From: Aegilops tauschii subsp. strangulata
Lineage: Eukaryota > Streptophyta > Magnoliopsida > Poales > Poaceae
Assembly (NCBI RefSeq): GCF_002575655.3
Contig: NC_053039.3
Span: 371,357,633-371,421,632 of the forward strand
DNA length: 64,000 bases
Direction of reading: 5' to 3'
Shown: in pieces, positions 34,835 through 46,091 of the stretch
Numbering within the stretch: position 1 is the stretch's first letter
How the letters are laid out: the number at the start of each line of letters is the position of its first letter
Made by a program: the position numbers and the translations under genes
Notes under the pieces: generated by a model
What the model was told of the DNA's origin: nothing
Databases searched by the model: none
The model's input: the letters and a program-made list of their open reading frames with translations, nothing else

Positions 34835-35015
34835 ATATGACTATGATGATGATGAGTATGACTTGTTATTATGATAACGATGATGAGTTATTAGATGACT
34901 ATGATGATGATGAGTATGACTTTTTATTATGATAACGAGTAGAAGTTGTTAGATGACTGATGATGATGAGTATGACTTGTTATTATGATAACAATGATGA
35001 GTTATTGTTAATGAT
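34835..35015. repeat. tandem repeat of about 60-70 bp, three units
   Basis: GATGATGATGAGTATGACTT followed by TTATTATGATAACGA recurs three times. AT-rich and non-coding; it lies downstream of the CACTA-2 gene. Confidence 0.75.
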
Positions 35016-35070
35016 GCTGATGCTTAGTTGTTATACCGTTATGAGCATGATCAGTTACTATATATATAAG

Positions 35071-35250
35071 TGGGTGAAATAAACATGGATTAGATTCAAG
35101 TGGAGGCAACACATGGTGCAGATCGAAAGTACTACTAATCCAAACTTGATCATACTAATCCAAACTAAAGTGATCAAGTTTGGATTAGTAGTACTTTGGA
35201 TATGCACCATGTTTACTCCACTTGAATCTAATCCATGTCTTTTTCACCCA
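35071..35250. repeat. 180-bp foldback (hairpin) sequence
   Basis: Left arm 35,071-35,152 and right arm 35,171-35,250 are nearly complementary over about 80 bases (for example TACTAATCCAAACTTGATCA against TGATCAAGTTTGGATTAGTA), with an 18-base loop at 35,153-35,170. It lies between the CACTA-2 gene and the right terminus. It could be a foldback element or, if transcribed, a source of small RNA. Confidence 0.85.
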
Positions 35251-35610
35251 TTGAAATAATAACTCATGATGATCATAAAATCATATGATGAGACTACTAT
35301 AACCCAGTACAAATACAACAGCAGTATGCAGTAGGAAAAAATAACAAACTTTACCAGTAGCACTGGTAGCACACAAGGCGCTACTGCTAGGGAGGTGTAG
35401 TAGTAGCGCTGGGTGGAGAAAGACGCTGCTGCTAGCGAGGTGTAGTAGTAGCGCCGGGCGGGAAAACACGCTACTGCTATGCAGTATAGTAGTAGCACGC
35501 CCCAACCCGCGCTATTGCTGAACATTAGCTATAGCGCCGTATCAGTAGCGCCCCACACGCCACTACTACACCTACAACACGCGCTACTGCTAGGCTTTTC
35601 CCTAGTAGTG

Positions 35611-36993
35611 TAAACAGGTTACTATGGGAATTCTATAGCGAAGGCTAAGTATGTTGACGCTTTTATAAGCGACAAAGAAGATGTTGAATCATATAGTTCA
35701 TTCATGAACTTAGTATGGTTCCAAGATGGCTTTGGTCAATGGGACACTATTGCAGATAGTTGCTCCATAGCTCAGTCTGAGGAATCAAGGTTTGACCTGG
35801 GATTCACATATATACAAAGCCAAGTCCACACAAAATATGAATTTTGTGAAAGCGTGAAAATGCGAGGATATGCAAAGATACACACGGAACTGTAGTTGTC
35901 AGCTCCGTTGGACATCACACTATACCACAAGCGAAGCATACACTACTAGGGAAATTCCTAGTAGTAGCGCGGGTTAAATGGCTAGTAGTAGCGTGGGCGC
36001 CCGTGCTACTACTACGACGCTACAGCTAACTTATAGTAGTAGCGCGGGTGCGCCCGCGCTAGCGTGGGTGCCACCCCCGCTACTACTATTAATTTCAAAA
36101 ACAAAGAAATTATCGATGTCGTGCATGCTGTCAATCGCAGCAATGGTTCGATCCAGCGATGGCAGGGGTCACCGGAGCTGCGGAAGGGCAGCGACAGACC
36201 AGATCCAGTGCTGACTGTTGCAGAGGGCCCAGATCCATGGCCGAGCAAGGCGGTGGCGTGGGGGCTCCTCTTCGCAGCCAAGGCAGCAAGCTCCTGGTCG
36301 TCCATGGGGATGACCTGCATGGGCAAGGACATGGGAGGGTGAGTCAAACAAGAGGGAGAGAGAGAGAAAGAAAAACAAGGGAGAGAGGAAGGAGATGGAG
36401 GTAGCAGCGAGGTTGGTCGCTGGTGGTGAGGTGCTCCTACGTGGTGGCATGGAGATGCGGGGAAGACAGGCGAGCTCCGGGACACCGGCGGCGCGAGGCG
36501 GCCTGCCTCTTTTGGCGCCATGGAGGAGGAGGCGCGCATGTGTAGGAGGTCCATGTGAGAGCCTATGGATAGAGAGCGGGGAGAGTGACGAGGGAGAGGA
36601 AGGATTTGGGGGAGGAGATGGGGATTTTAGGGCTCTTCAAAAACCATGTAGTTAGTAGCAGCGTGGGTTTATAGCCCTCGCTACTACTATCAACTTAGTA
36701 GTAGCGCGGGTTTATACCCCTCGCTACTACTATGGCATGTCCCGGGGGGCACGGTAGAGACTGCTTAGTAGTAGCGAGGGGTAAAAACCCACGCTACTAC
36801 TATCAACTTAGTAGTAGCGAGGGGTAAAAACCCGCGCTACTAGTAAGTAGCAGTAGCGAGGGGTATAAACCCGTGCTACTAGTAAGCGTCTGCCTATAAG
36901 CTTTTCCCTAGTAGTGATATTTTACACCATATGCCATAGGTGTGAAGTGCATTAGCATTGACTAGATTACTGACTCTAGTGCAAGTGAGAGTC
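35611..36993 (+). mobile_element. Copia internal remnant (3' part), interrupted by CACTA-3
   Basis: Sequence 35,611-35,940 and 36,917-36,993 is what remains visible of the internal region before the Copia 3' LTR. The end CTAGTGCAAGTGAGAGTC, immediately before the LTR, is the polypurine-type primer region of Angela-like Copia elements. A frame near 35,704-35,895 has no recognised domain. CACTA-2 interrupts the left side at 35,610. Confidence 0.65.
35941..36916. mobile_element. CACTA-3, 976-bp non-autonomous CACTA
   Basis: Begins CACTACTAGGGAAA and ends CTTTTCCCTAGTAGTG, with the 3-bp duplication ATA on both sides (35,938-35,940 and 36,917-36,919). Both ends carry GTAGTAGCGCGGG-type subterminal repeats shared with the right end of CACTA-2, so the two belong to one family. 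The middle (about 36,090-36,650) is a GC-rich segment unrelated to these repeats, with no recognised protein. Confidence 0.93.
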
Positions 36994-39014
36994 TGTAGGA
37001 GATATGTCCTAGAGGCAATAATAAATGTTATTATTTATCCCCATGTTCCTAATTAACTTTATATTCCGTGCTATAACTGCTATGGTTCTCGAGTCTGCAA
37101 TAACACGAGGCTCGGAGGAGGACTAATATGCACGTGTGGAATAATAAACGGTAAAATGTATTCCTAGTCCGGCCTCGACTAGCTCAAGTGTTGCATGATG
37201 GTTCTGTTTTCCTGATCATGGGCATGACTATGCTGGCAACTTGAGGGCACAATGTTAGGAGAACACTTGTGTTTAATCGACCTAAATTGATGTTATGCTA
37301 TGAGATACATTTGTCACAAGTTAATGGTTAATAGCACAGAGATAGTTTATGTTTGCATAATTCCTTAGACCATGAGAGTATCAAGTTTTTCGTACTTGCT
37401 TCGTGAACTTTGGGGTTTGTTAAACGTCATTCGTAACTGGGTGGCTATTACGGCGGCTTACGGGTTCACGAAGAAGTATGACAAGAAATGAGATAGATCG
37501 AGATTGGGATTTGCTCCTCCGACGATGGAGAGATATTCTTGGGCCCTCTCGGTGTTATGGTATCCATCATCGTCTGGCCAAACACATTGTGATTTGATCA
37601 CAGGGATGCCGGAACACGAAAACGAGAAAAGAGAACAAAACCGGTAACAAGGTAACTGGCATGGTGGACAAGTGTTGATCCACGGGATGCCGATAAATCT
37701 CACCTCGGGTGTTTGTAACATATCGTGAAGCAACAGGAATAGCACACGTCAACTGGAGGTTCACTCAAATATTTATTCGTGTGAGTATAGGGATGAAAAT
37801 GGGTGTCCACGGTTCCGCTATTGATCATTGATCAGAAAGTGTTCCGGTCATGTCTATACTTCACCGAACCTATAGGGTCACATGCTTAAGGATCATCTAT
37901 CTGTTGAATACCAGACAGGGAGTCGGAGAGAAAATCACCGGAAAAGTTTCAGAGACGACGGAAAAAGTTCTGGGGAGAAAACCGAAAGTGTTTCAAAGTT
38001 AATGAAAATGTTTTATAAATTAAACCACCATACTGAAAATGTTTCGGAACATGCCCATAATAATTTTAGAGGATGCCGGAAATGTGCTGGGATTTTCTGT
38101 AATTTTTCAGAAGAAACGATCGCGGAAAACATTTTGTACCAGCATGAGGGGACAAGATCCCACGATTCGTGGGCTGATTTGTTGGGGCGCCCCCTTTGGG
38201 GGGGCAGCCCATATTTGGTGGCTTTTTCGGGAGGGAGCATCCATGTGTTGATGGAGCCCATGTTTGGTGGCTTTTTGGGGAGGGAGCATCCATGTTTGGT
38301 GGAGCCCATGTTTGGTGGCCTTTTAGGGAGGGAGCTTCCATGTTTGGTGGCCTTTTGGGGAGGGAGCACCTATGTTTGGTGGCTTTTTGTGAGCCACTTC
38401 CATGTGGAGACCACCCACCTTTTGGGCTGAAATTTCAGCCACCACCACCTCCTCCTTCCCTATAAATAGAGGTGGAGAGAGGAGCTCTCCACACACACTC
38501 CAACTCTCTCACAAATGCCATGCATGATCTGGCTTTCTTCTCTCCCTCCCACGAAATAGTTTCGTAGAGCCGAAAGGTTGTCTAGTTCCGATGGGAACTA
38601 GTTCTGGAAGGCGAAGCCCTGCCGAATAGCTGACACCGTATGTGCGCAATGCCGTAGAGAGGTCGTAGGTTTGATCTTTTGCCCGAGGGGATGTTCGGGT
38701 GTCCTCCCGAAAGGCTGTCCGAGTAACCGTCCGAGTTTTGAGGGTCCGGCCGAAGGGCTGTCCGTGCCGTCCGAGGGACCATCTGACCGCCTCCCGAAGG
38801 GCTGTCCAAGGGGCAGACGAGGGAAAACATCGTTGCGGTTGGGAGGTTGTAAATGCTAGGTGCGGGGATCTGCCCCAACGATCCACATCGACTCTACTTC
38901 CGCTGCGCTATGAGTCGCTAACGATCAGATCAAACCTTGTATGACATCTCCATAGTGATCCTGGGCGTGCTCGCTGTGCCGATTTTTTTATGTTTTCTGT
39001 CGCGTTCCCCTACA
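36994..39014 (+). repeat. Copia 3' LTR, 2,021 bp
   Basis: Starts TGTAGGAGATATGTCCTAGA and ends CGTTCCCCTACA, so the ends are TGTAGG/CCTACA. It directly follows the polypurine-type tract. A TATA box (TATAAATA, 38,461-38,468) is well placed. Inside, 38,205-38,390 contains tandem CATGTTTGGTGGCTTTTTGG units. The right-hand target site begins at 39,015; its partner lies outside the window, so the duplication cannot be checked. Confidence 0.85.
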
Positions 39015-39178
39015 AATATACCACTGGCCCATTCATCATTACCAAGTTAACAGAGCCCATGTTCGGCCTTACATCTGAATCCCTAGTTCTTTCTTAAAAA
39101 AAGTTGAATACCTAGATTTTTTGGGTTAGGCGAATACCTAGATCGGCCATGTTTTTTTAGACAATCTCACGAAGCTTT
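39015..39178. other. short flank of the Copia LTR
   Basis: No gene or element end recognised. Confidence 0.4.
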
Positions 39179-39490
39179 TTACAGGGACAAACAAACGTCA
39201 CTGGGGTAACCTAACCAAACATGACGACCCACCACTAACTGTAATGAATGCTTCGCTAGTTTGTGAGTTTCAAAATTCGAGCTCCTAAATTCATGGACAA
39301 AACTACATAACTTAAAAGAACTACTATTGTTCGCGATTTCAGGTATGATAGCTGTGCAGTTGGACAAATTCCGATGCTTGATGTCGTCCACCACCACCTT
39401 GCAGTCAGAAGCTACGTGGATATGTGCAGATTAAGATCTTCGACGCGGGACAACGCCTCTCGAACTGCCAAGGCCTCCAAGGTTGTAGGG
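39179..39490 (-). pseudogene. LINE RNase H-like domain remnant, copy 1
   Basis: The minus strand encodes part of a plant LINE RNase H domain (RVT_3 type). Words MVVDDIKHRNLSNC and FVHEFRSSNFETHKLAKHSL are visible in one frame (39,397-39,179). The preceding segment (EALAVREALSR, EDLNLHIS) is in another frame, so a frameshift separates them. It is a fossil fragment without a reverse transcriptase domain. Confidence 0.7.
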
Positions 39491-40519
39491 TCAGTTATAC
39501 CTCTGAAAACGATCGCTCAAGCTCCGAGAAAATTACCACCATGTTCACAACTATGTGAGAGCCCCAATGCATATCGTCTCGTAGTAGGCGAGCGCTAGAT
39601 GGGCCAATCCACTAGGGGAGGGTATTCTACGCGTTTTTCTCTCTCGACATTTTCCGTGCCAGTTTTCTTTGTGTTCTTCCACTTTTCGGTTTTATGTGTT
39701 TCTTTAACCTTTTCAGATATTTTAATATTTTTTCTTTTTTAGCACATGTCTACTTTTCTCAATGCACATTTATATTTTTTATATAGTTGTGGAATATTTT
39801 TCTTAATACATGATGAACATTTTTTAAATGGCATTAAACATTTTTCTAAAACTAAACGGACATCTTTTTTTTCAAAAATAATATGAACATATTTATGAAA
39901 TGCGCAAACATTTTTTAAATTATCACATACATTTTTAGAATGGTAATTTTTTTTCTTAAACTACGTGAATATTTTTTTTACATTGTGTAAATATTGTTCA
40001 AAATGGCATAAACATATTTCTGAGGCGTGTGAACATTTTGTAAATGTCACGTATATATTTTTTAATGATATCAACATTTTTTGAAAACTTACCCTAACAA
40101 AAACTGACACTACATTACTGTTTTCAAATTCGTGGTGAACTTTTTGTTACATTTTTTAAGTAGAGTGATTTTTCAAATATATAATATATTTTGATATTTT
40201 TTTAAATGTAAACAAAAGTAAATAAAAAGGGAAAAACTGAATGAACCTCATAGTACGTGGGTCGTCACACCATAAAGTAAATAAAAAGGGAAAAATGAAC
40301 ATAACTTTTCTAATACATGTTTTTTATATACTTGTGGAATTTTTTTCAATGCACATTAATATTTTTTGTATACTTGTGGAATATTTATTCTAATACATGT
40401 TTTCTAAATACATGATGAACATTTTTTAAATGGCATGAAACATTTTTCTAAAACTAAACAAACATTTTACATTGTATAATATTTTTCAAAATATCATGAA
40501 CATATATATGAAATCCGCT

Positions 40520-40940
40520 CATTGCAGAAATGATTTGGTTTTTAACAGAACATCACGTATTCATTTTTTGCAGGTTATTTTCCGAGCCACGGCCATGATC
40601 CGTTCATGGTCGCTACTCACTCCGATGGCGGCCAGGGAGCATTTGGTTACTGGATCTATCCGCTGGGAGATGGTAGCTCGGGATATCTTCAACCGGTTTG
40701 GATGGCGGTCATGTAATAGGATAGGCAATTAGTTTACCTATCTATCTTTAGCCAGCCAGTTGTGGCATCTTATCTTGGCTAGCCTGTGTGTCCAGCCTCT
40801 TTTGCTCTGTGTGAGCTGTCTTTTTATTACTTTTCAGTCGGAGACCTTGGAACCTTGTTGGAACCCTTTATTTCGTTAATAAGATGGCCGTATGCATCAC
40901 TCTGATGCAGAGGCCGGGGAGATCCCCCTTTTCAAAAATA
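40520..40940 (+). mobile_element. 5'-truncated LINE (non-LTR retrotransposon)
   Basis: A 17-bp direct repeat TATATATGAAATCCGCT at 40,503-40,519 and 40,941-40,957 marks the target duplication. The insert encodes the end of a LINE polyprotein (words RATAMIRSWSLLTPMAAREH, RWEMVARDIFNRFGWRSC, then stop at about 40,730) and finishes with GCAGAGGCCGGGGAGATCCC, CCTTTTCAAAAATA. Only the 3' end was copied. Confidence 0.93.
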
Positions 40941-41291
40941 TATATATGAAATCCGCTACCATTTTTGAAAATCTCACATACATTTTGCTGAGTGGTACGA
41001 AACATTTTCTTAAACTACGTGAACATTTGTTACATTGTATAAACATTGCTCAAAATGTCATAAACATATTTTTGAAAGTGGGAACATTTTTTAAAATGTC
41101 ACATACATATATTTTCAATGGTATCAATTTTTTCTGAAAAGTTACGCTCACATAAACTTTACACTACATTATTGTTTCCAAATTCATGGTGAACTTTTTC
41201 TTAAATTGTTAATTGAATTAATTTTCGAAATATATAATATATATTTTTAAATGTGAACGAAAGTAAATAAAAAGGGAAAAACAGAATGAAC

Positions 41292-41588
41292 CTAATAGTA
41301 CATGGGTCGTCCCACCATAAAGTAAACAGAAAGGGAAAAAATGAATGAACCTAACAGTACTTGGGTCATCCCACCATACGGTCTTTGATGTGATGCTACC
41401 TTCCATCTCACAGAGAGAGAAAGAGAGAGAGAGGAGGGAGGGAGGGAGGGAGAGAGAGCCCCGTAACTGGCCAAACTCCGATGCTTGATGTCGTCCACCA
41501 TCACCTTGTAGTCAGAAGCTACGTGGATTATGTGCAGATTAAGATCTTCAGCTAGCGCTAGCGTCTCCCGAACTGCCAAGGCTTCCAA
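41292..41588 (-). pseudogene. LINE RNase H-like domain remnant, copy 2
   Basis: The minus-strand words EALAVRETLALAEDLNLHII and HVASDYKVMVDDIKHRSL match copy 1. In this copy the domain then runs into a GA-rich microsatellite (41,412-41,460), so its C-terminal half is lost. Confidence 0.7.
41411..41458. repeat. GA-rich microsatellite
   Basis: Imperfect GA and GGGA repeats. Confidence 0.85.
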
Positions 41589-41718
41589 GGTTATAGCGTC
41601 AGTTATATCCCTAAAAACGATCGCCGAAGCTATGAGAAAATTACCACCATGTTCACGACTATGTGAGTGCCCCGATGCATACCGTCTCGCGGTACACGAG
41701 TGCTAGATTGATCTACTT

Positions 41719-41739
41719 GGGGGGGGGGGGGGGGGGGGG
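41719..41739. repeat. poly-G tract of 21 bases
   Basis: An uninterrupted G run; possibly inexact in length because such runs are hard to sequence. Confidence 0.85.
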
Positions 41740-42582
41740 ATTATGCACTGTTTTTTTCTCGGCATTTTCTGTGGCAGTTTTCTTTGTGTTTTCTCCTGCT
41801 TTTCGGTTTTATGTGTTTCTTTTACCTTTTTCGGATATTCTTATTATTTCCTTGTCTTTTCTAACACATATCTATTTTTTTAATGCACATTTATATTTTT
41901 TATATACTTGTGGACTATTTTTTTCTAATACATGTTTCTTAAATACATGATGACATTTTTAATGGCATGAAACATTTTTCGAGCGATACGCGAACATTTT
42001 TACGTTGTATGTCAATTTTCAAAAATATCATGAAAATATTTCTGAAATGCGTTAGCATTTTTAAAACTCAACATACATTTTTTGAATGGTTGAAACAGTT
42101 TTTTTAATATGCGAATATTTGTTTACATTGTAAAATATTGTTCAAAAATGTCATAAACATATTTTTGAGATGCCTGAACATTTTTTAATGTCACGCACAT
42201 ATTTTTTGAATGCTATCAACATTTTTTGAAAAGTTGCGTTGACAAAAAGTTTACTCTACATTATTATTTCCAAACTCATGGTGAATTATTTCTTAAATGT
42301 TTAAGTAGATAATTTTTAATTATTTAATATATTTTTATAAAATTTTCAAAATGCAAATGAAGTAAATAAAAAGGAAAAAAACTGAACGAACCTAACCGTA
42401 CTTGGATCGTCCCGCCATAAATTAAATAAAAAGGGAAAACTGAATGAACCTTACCATACTTGGGTCATCCCACCATACGCTCACGTGAATTTATCCAGAT
42501 TTTGTTGTATTAGGAGTTGCTTGGAAAAAAAAAAATCTAGTTAGGGGTTTGTTCTGTCTGGAGGCTCAGATTGATTGTGTTA

Positions 42583-42869
42583 GGGCTCCTTTGATTCAAA
42601 GAAACTTCATAGAATTTTTAGAGGGTTAGAATTCAAAGGATTTTTTCCCTTCTTAGTCATTTGATTCAGAGGGTTGAATCCTATAGGATTTTTTCCCTAT
42701 GGAAGCAAATGTACTACATTTCATTGGAAATCAAACATCGACTTCAAGCTTTTTTTGCAATTCCTTTGTTTTTTCTGTGGCATCGAACACTCGATGCTAA
42801 GTGCACACACCACTCAAATCCTATTTTTTTATTCATACGTTCTGAAGATCCTACAAATCAAAGAGGGCC
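42583..42869. mobile_element. Tourist-like MITE (PIF/Harbinger), 287 bp
   Basis: Ends GGGCTCCTTTGATT and, in complement, GGCCCTCTTTGATT. Flanked by TTA on both sides (42,580-42,582 and 42,870-42,872), the target duplication of this superfamily. Confidence 0.88.
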
Positions 42870-43101
42870 TTATCTTTTTGTTTTATATGTACACCCTACT
42901 TAAGGCTTTCAAAATTAGAATAAAAAAGGCACTCTTGAACGCACCTGAAGCCATAAACTACAAACGAGGGGCTGGCGGTAGAAATGCTATCAACGCCCGT
43001 GGTACTTTGTAAAAAAAAAACATGTCGAAGAGGGATGCATGCATTTTTTTTAAAGGATGATACAAGGTATGACCCATTCAAGTTGGGCGGCGCCTCTCTT
43101 C

Positions 43102-43464
43102 GGAAAGTATCTAGTGCTCCCAAGCCTTAGTTGATGCTATGCTCCCAACTAATAAAAAACAAATTTCAAAGTTTATAGAAAATCTGAAAAAGAATGCCGA
43201 TATTTTTCACAACACGTGTGTTTACAATCTCTAATATTTCAAAGCCAAAGATGCTCTACATATAGAGAAAAATACATCCAAAATCTAGATTTGTCTTTTT
43301 GTTTCTCTATGTGTAGATCAAATTTGGACTCGAGATCTTTAAGGATTGTGGAAACATTGTTATGAATATCCACAATTATTTGGATATTTTGAAACTTTTA
43401 AATTTTACTTTTATGAGTTGGGAGCATGAAATCAGCTAAGCTCTGAGAGCACTAGATACTTTCC
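43102..43464. mobile_element. inverted-repeat MITE, 363 bp
   Basis: The ends GGAAAGTATCTAGTGCTCC and GAGCACTAGATACTTTCC are complementary, and the similarity continues inward (GGGAGCAT words). No clear target duplication, so the superfamily is open. Confidence 0.75.
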
Positions 43465-43880
43465 CATGAGTCACGACCCAGCTTGAAAGACCTAAACAAC
43501 CTAAGGATCACCAACAAAAGAGTCGCCGATCCGTGACTAGAGAAGACCAAACCCAGTGTAAACTCAAGCAAAAGAATAGCACAAGACATGAAAGTAGAAC
43601 CATCCACTGGAGGAGTCTGAGCACCATTCAGTTGCAACACGACCCAAACTCAACTATCATGACAAAGATGACAACACCGACCGAATCACATACATCATAT
43701 ATGAAGTCCATCTATTTTTCAACATTTGAAATACAACTCGAGTTTGGTGTATATAAATACCGTTGATGGGTTACCAGAGGGCATGATAGCACATATCTTG
43801 GTAAGTGGTAACAAACAATTCAACAACTCAAGTACTTGCAACTGTCTCCGGCAAAATGTTTCAATTACCCTTGTGGCGTA

Positions 43881-44064
43881 CTCCATCCGTTTGAAATCAA
43901 GGTTGGCCAAGTATGTCGGAAAATATTTCAATATCTCGCACATTAATTTTGTACTGTGTGTTGGATGTTGTAGATTTTGTCGTGTTGTTCTATAGAGTTA
44001 GTCAAATTTAAACAAATTTTACTCGGGACAAACTTAAACTTTAATTATTTTGTAATGGAGTGGG
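43881..44064. mobile_element. degenerate Stowaway-like MITE
   Basis: Begins CTCCATCCGTTTGAAATCAA after TA and ends AATGGAGTGGG before TA. The terminal repeats are diverged. Confidence 0.45.
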
Positions 44065-44693
44065 TACGTCATACTACATACTACCAGCAGTCCTAGCTGG
44101 TAGTATTCCATAGCAACCCAAAATGAAAACCCAGAGACCACGGCGGGTCAGCCGGTGAGGGCATGCAGTACCGAAAAGGCAAGCCTAGCTACGGCTCCCT
44201 GAGCCGCTAGCTACAGTCCATAGTGCTTTGGCTTTGCACGGACGGAGATGCGAGATACGATCACAGGCAGGCCATGAACAGTGGCTAAAGTACAAGCAAC
44301 AAGCAAAGCCCCACGAAAGGAAAGGAGAAGCCTTGCAGCTGCAGCAGGCATCGTGAGCCTGCGACTGCGAGAAGAGAAAGAAGTTAAAGCACCGCATGCA
44401 CCTTCTGCGGCGCCCTTGGCCTTGCCGCTTCTTCCCGGAGCTCAGCTCCGGCGTCTCTTTCACACACAAACATACACACTGTCTCTCTCTCTCTCCCTAG
44501 CTGGTAGCGGAGCTTTGCTACGTCGATCAACGTTGTCTTATCTTGCTTTGGCGATTCTGTTCTTTTCAGGCCAAGAGGCAGGCCAGGCTAGCCCCTGGGC
44601 AAAGCCGAGCCTGGCTTTTTCTACGCGCCGATCAACTAGCCTTGCGTCTGTGTCAGACTCAGATGGCTGTTCTATGGTTAGTTTCGGAGGTCA
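44065..44693. other. low-copy-looking stretch, no gene confirmed
   Basis: GC-moderate sequence with a CT-rich run near 44,478-44,498 that could be a leader of an old gene. The long plus-strand frame from 44,281 has no recognisable protein character and extends into the Harbinger element, so I do not call it. Confidence 0.35.
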
Positions 44694-46088
44694 GAGCATC
44701 TACAGCCGGCAAATCCGGGCCCTCAAACGTCCGCCGACGAGCCCGGATGCGTCCGCGGACAGTGACCGGGCACTCATCAAATCGCGTCGTCCACATCCGT
44801 ATCTCTCATATCCGAACCCCTATATCTATACTATAGCATGCAACGTCGATCAAATTACGTAGATCATCTTCGGACATGGAAATTGCACAATAGTTCTTCA
44901 AAAGATCCACCATAGTTCACACAAAACGACGTACAACTAAATATTGCATCTAAAACTTGAAACTAAAATCAACTTCACCATTTCCGGGCCAGCCCTTTCC
45001 CCTTCTGCTCGCCGGCGTAGCTCTACTCGTCGTCGGCTGGTGGAGGATCGTCCGATTCGTCGGAGGAGGAACCTTCGTCGTCGGAGGAGGAGTCGATGAT
45101 GATGAGGCCCTTCAGGCGCTGGACGGCCCAGTCCTGCTGGCGCCTGAGCTTGGCCAGTCGAGCCGCCTCCTTCGCCTTCTCCAACGCCTCCCGCTCGGAC
45201 TGCTCGATGGCAAGCCGAAGAGCCTTGGCGTTCTTCCGGCGGAGCCGCCGAGCGTCCGTCTCTGCCATCGTAAGCGACTGACGGTAGACCCACGCGACGA
45301 GCCGCTGGTCCTCGTCGGGCTCCGCCGGCAACTCACGCCGGCGGCAGACAGAGCTCTCCACAGCCTCCGTCTCCCTTGCCCGCTGCCTCTCGCGGCGGGC
45401 GGCGCGCACCTCCGACTCCGGCGTGCGCATCCGGGCCGGCGGGGTGGGCACAAGCACCCACCACTGCCCACGAGGGGGAGCAGCAGCTGGCGGGGCGAGG
45501 GGACGGCGTGGGCAAGCAGCAGCCAGCGGGGCGATGGGACGGCGCACGGCAGGTGCCGATTGCGCTGGCCGCCTGTCGAAACTGCCCATGGGCCAGGAGG
45601 GGCCAGCATCGGCGTTCGAGACGCGCCGACGGGGAAGCGTGGGCGGCTAAGGCGAGGCTGCAGATCCGGAGCTGCCCCCGGTGTCCACCTTGGACCGCTC
45701 CAAATCGATGCGGAGGGCAAGCTCATACTCCGGATCCACCTCGTCGTTGGAGCAGCTGCCGGAGCTCGACATTGCACCGGATTCGATCAAAATTGGTAAG
45801 GGGAGAGGAGAGGACGGAGCAAAAGAGGAGAGTGAGTGAGCTAGGGTTTCGGACCGATGATGCCGATGGGTTTTTTGTGGGACATCCATGGGGTCGGTGG
45901 TGGGCCGGGCTTGTCAGGCGGGCGCACCCGGGCCACCCCATATCCGCCCAATTTTTGGCCAGAATATGGGTGGTGCCGGTCAGTCCGGGCGTTTGAGGCC
46001 TGTTTGAGGCGTCCGTCTGGGTCGAACCTGACCGGGCAGCCTGCCCGGGCGTATGAGGCGGATTTGAGAGGTCCGGCTGTAGATGATC
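44694..46088. mobile_element. PIF/Harbinger element 1, 1,395 bp, non-autonomous
   Basis: Ends GAGCATCTACAGCC and, in complement, GATCATCTACAGCC. Flanking trinucleotides are TCA (44,691-44,693) and TTA (46,089-46,091), consistent with a mutated TTA duplication. It carries a broken ORF but no transposase. Confidence 0.75.
45023..45772 (-). pseudogene. ORF of Harbinger element 1, one in-frame stop
   Basis: The frame starts at ATG near 45,772 (SSSGSCSNDEVDPEYELALR), is interrupted by TAG at 45,647-45,649 and continues in the same frame to 45,023. The C-terminal half is a basic coiled coil (EALEKAKEAARLAKLRRQQD) followed by a Ser/Asp-rich tail (IIIDSSSDDEGSSSDESDD). I do not recognise its function; such frames are common in Triticeae Harbinger derivatives. 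Confidence 0.5.
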
Positions 46089-46091
46089 TTA

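Larger units (their letters stand above)
33410..35610. mobile_element. CACTA-2, right-hand part (left end outside window)
   Basis: The right terminus is GGCTTTTCCCTAGTAGTG ending at 35,610, complementary to CACTACTAGGGAAA as in CACTA-3. The subterminal region (35,350-35,610) is full of GTAGTAGCGC and GCGCTACTGCT repeats. The short piece 31,771-31,842 between the gypsy LTR and the solo LTR belongs to the same host sequence, because removing the solo LTR joins GGAGCTAC to CATCACC. The left terminus must lie beyond position 1, so the gypsy element is inserted in CACTA-2. Confidence 0.75.
39340..42400. repeat. segmental duplication of RNase H remnant plus T-rich tail
   Basis: The block 39,370-40,290 (RNase H remnant, then T-rich sequence with CGGTTTTATGTGTTTCTTT, TGCACATTTATATTTTTTAT and CATTTTTTAAATGGCAT) is repeated at about 41,470-42,450 in the same order. 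A third partial T-rich copy lies at 40,960-41,340. The two main copies start about 2.1 kb apart. A LINE sits in the material between (40,520-40,940). Confidence 0.8.

Noticed and set aside
35611..35940. Possible small gene at 35,704-35,895
   Set aside because: Short, no domain, and it lies in the Copia internal remnant just before the 3' LTR.
44281..44862. 193-codon plus-strand frame
   Set aside because: No recognisable domain, runs of simple Ser/Leu repeats, and it crosses the end of Harbinger element 1.
45112..45799. Long frames on both strands over Harbinger element 1
   Set aside because: They overlap the coiled-coil ORF at 45,023-45,772 in other phases and owe their length to high GC content.
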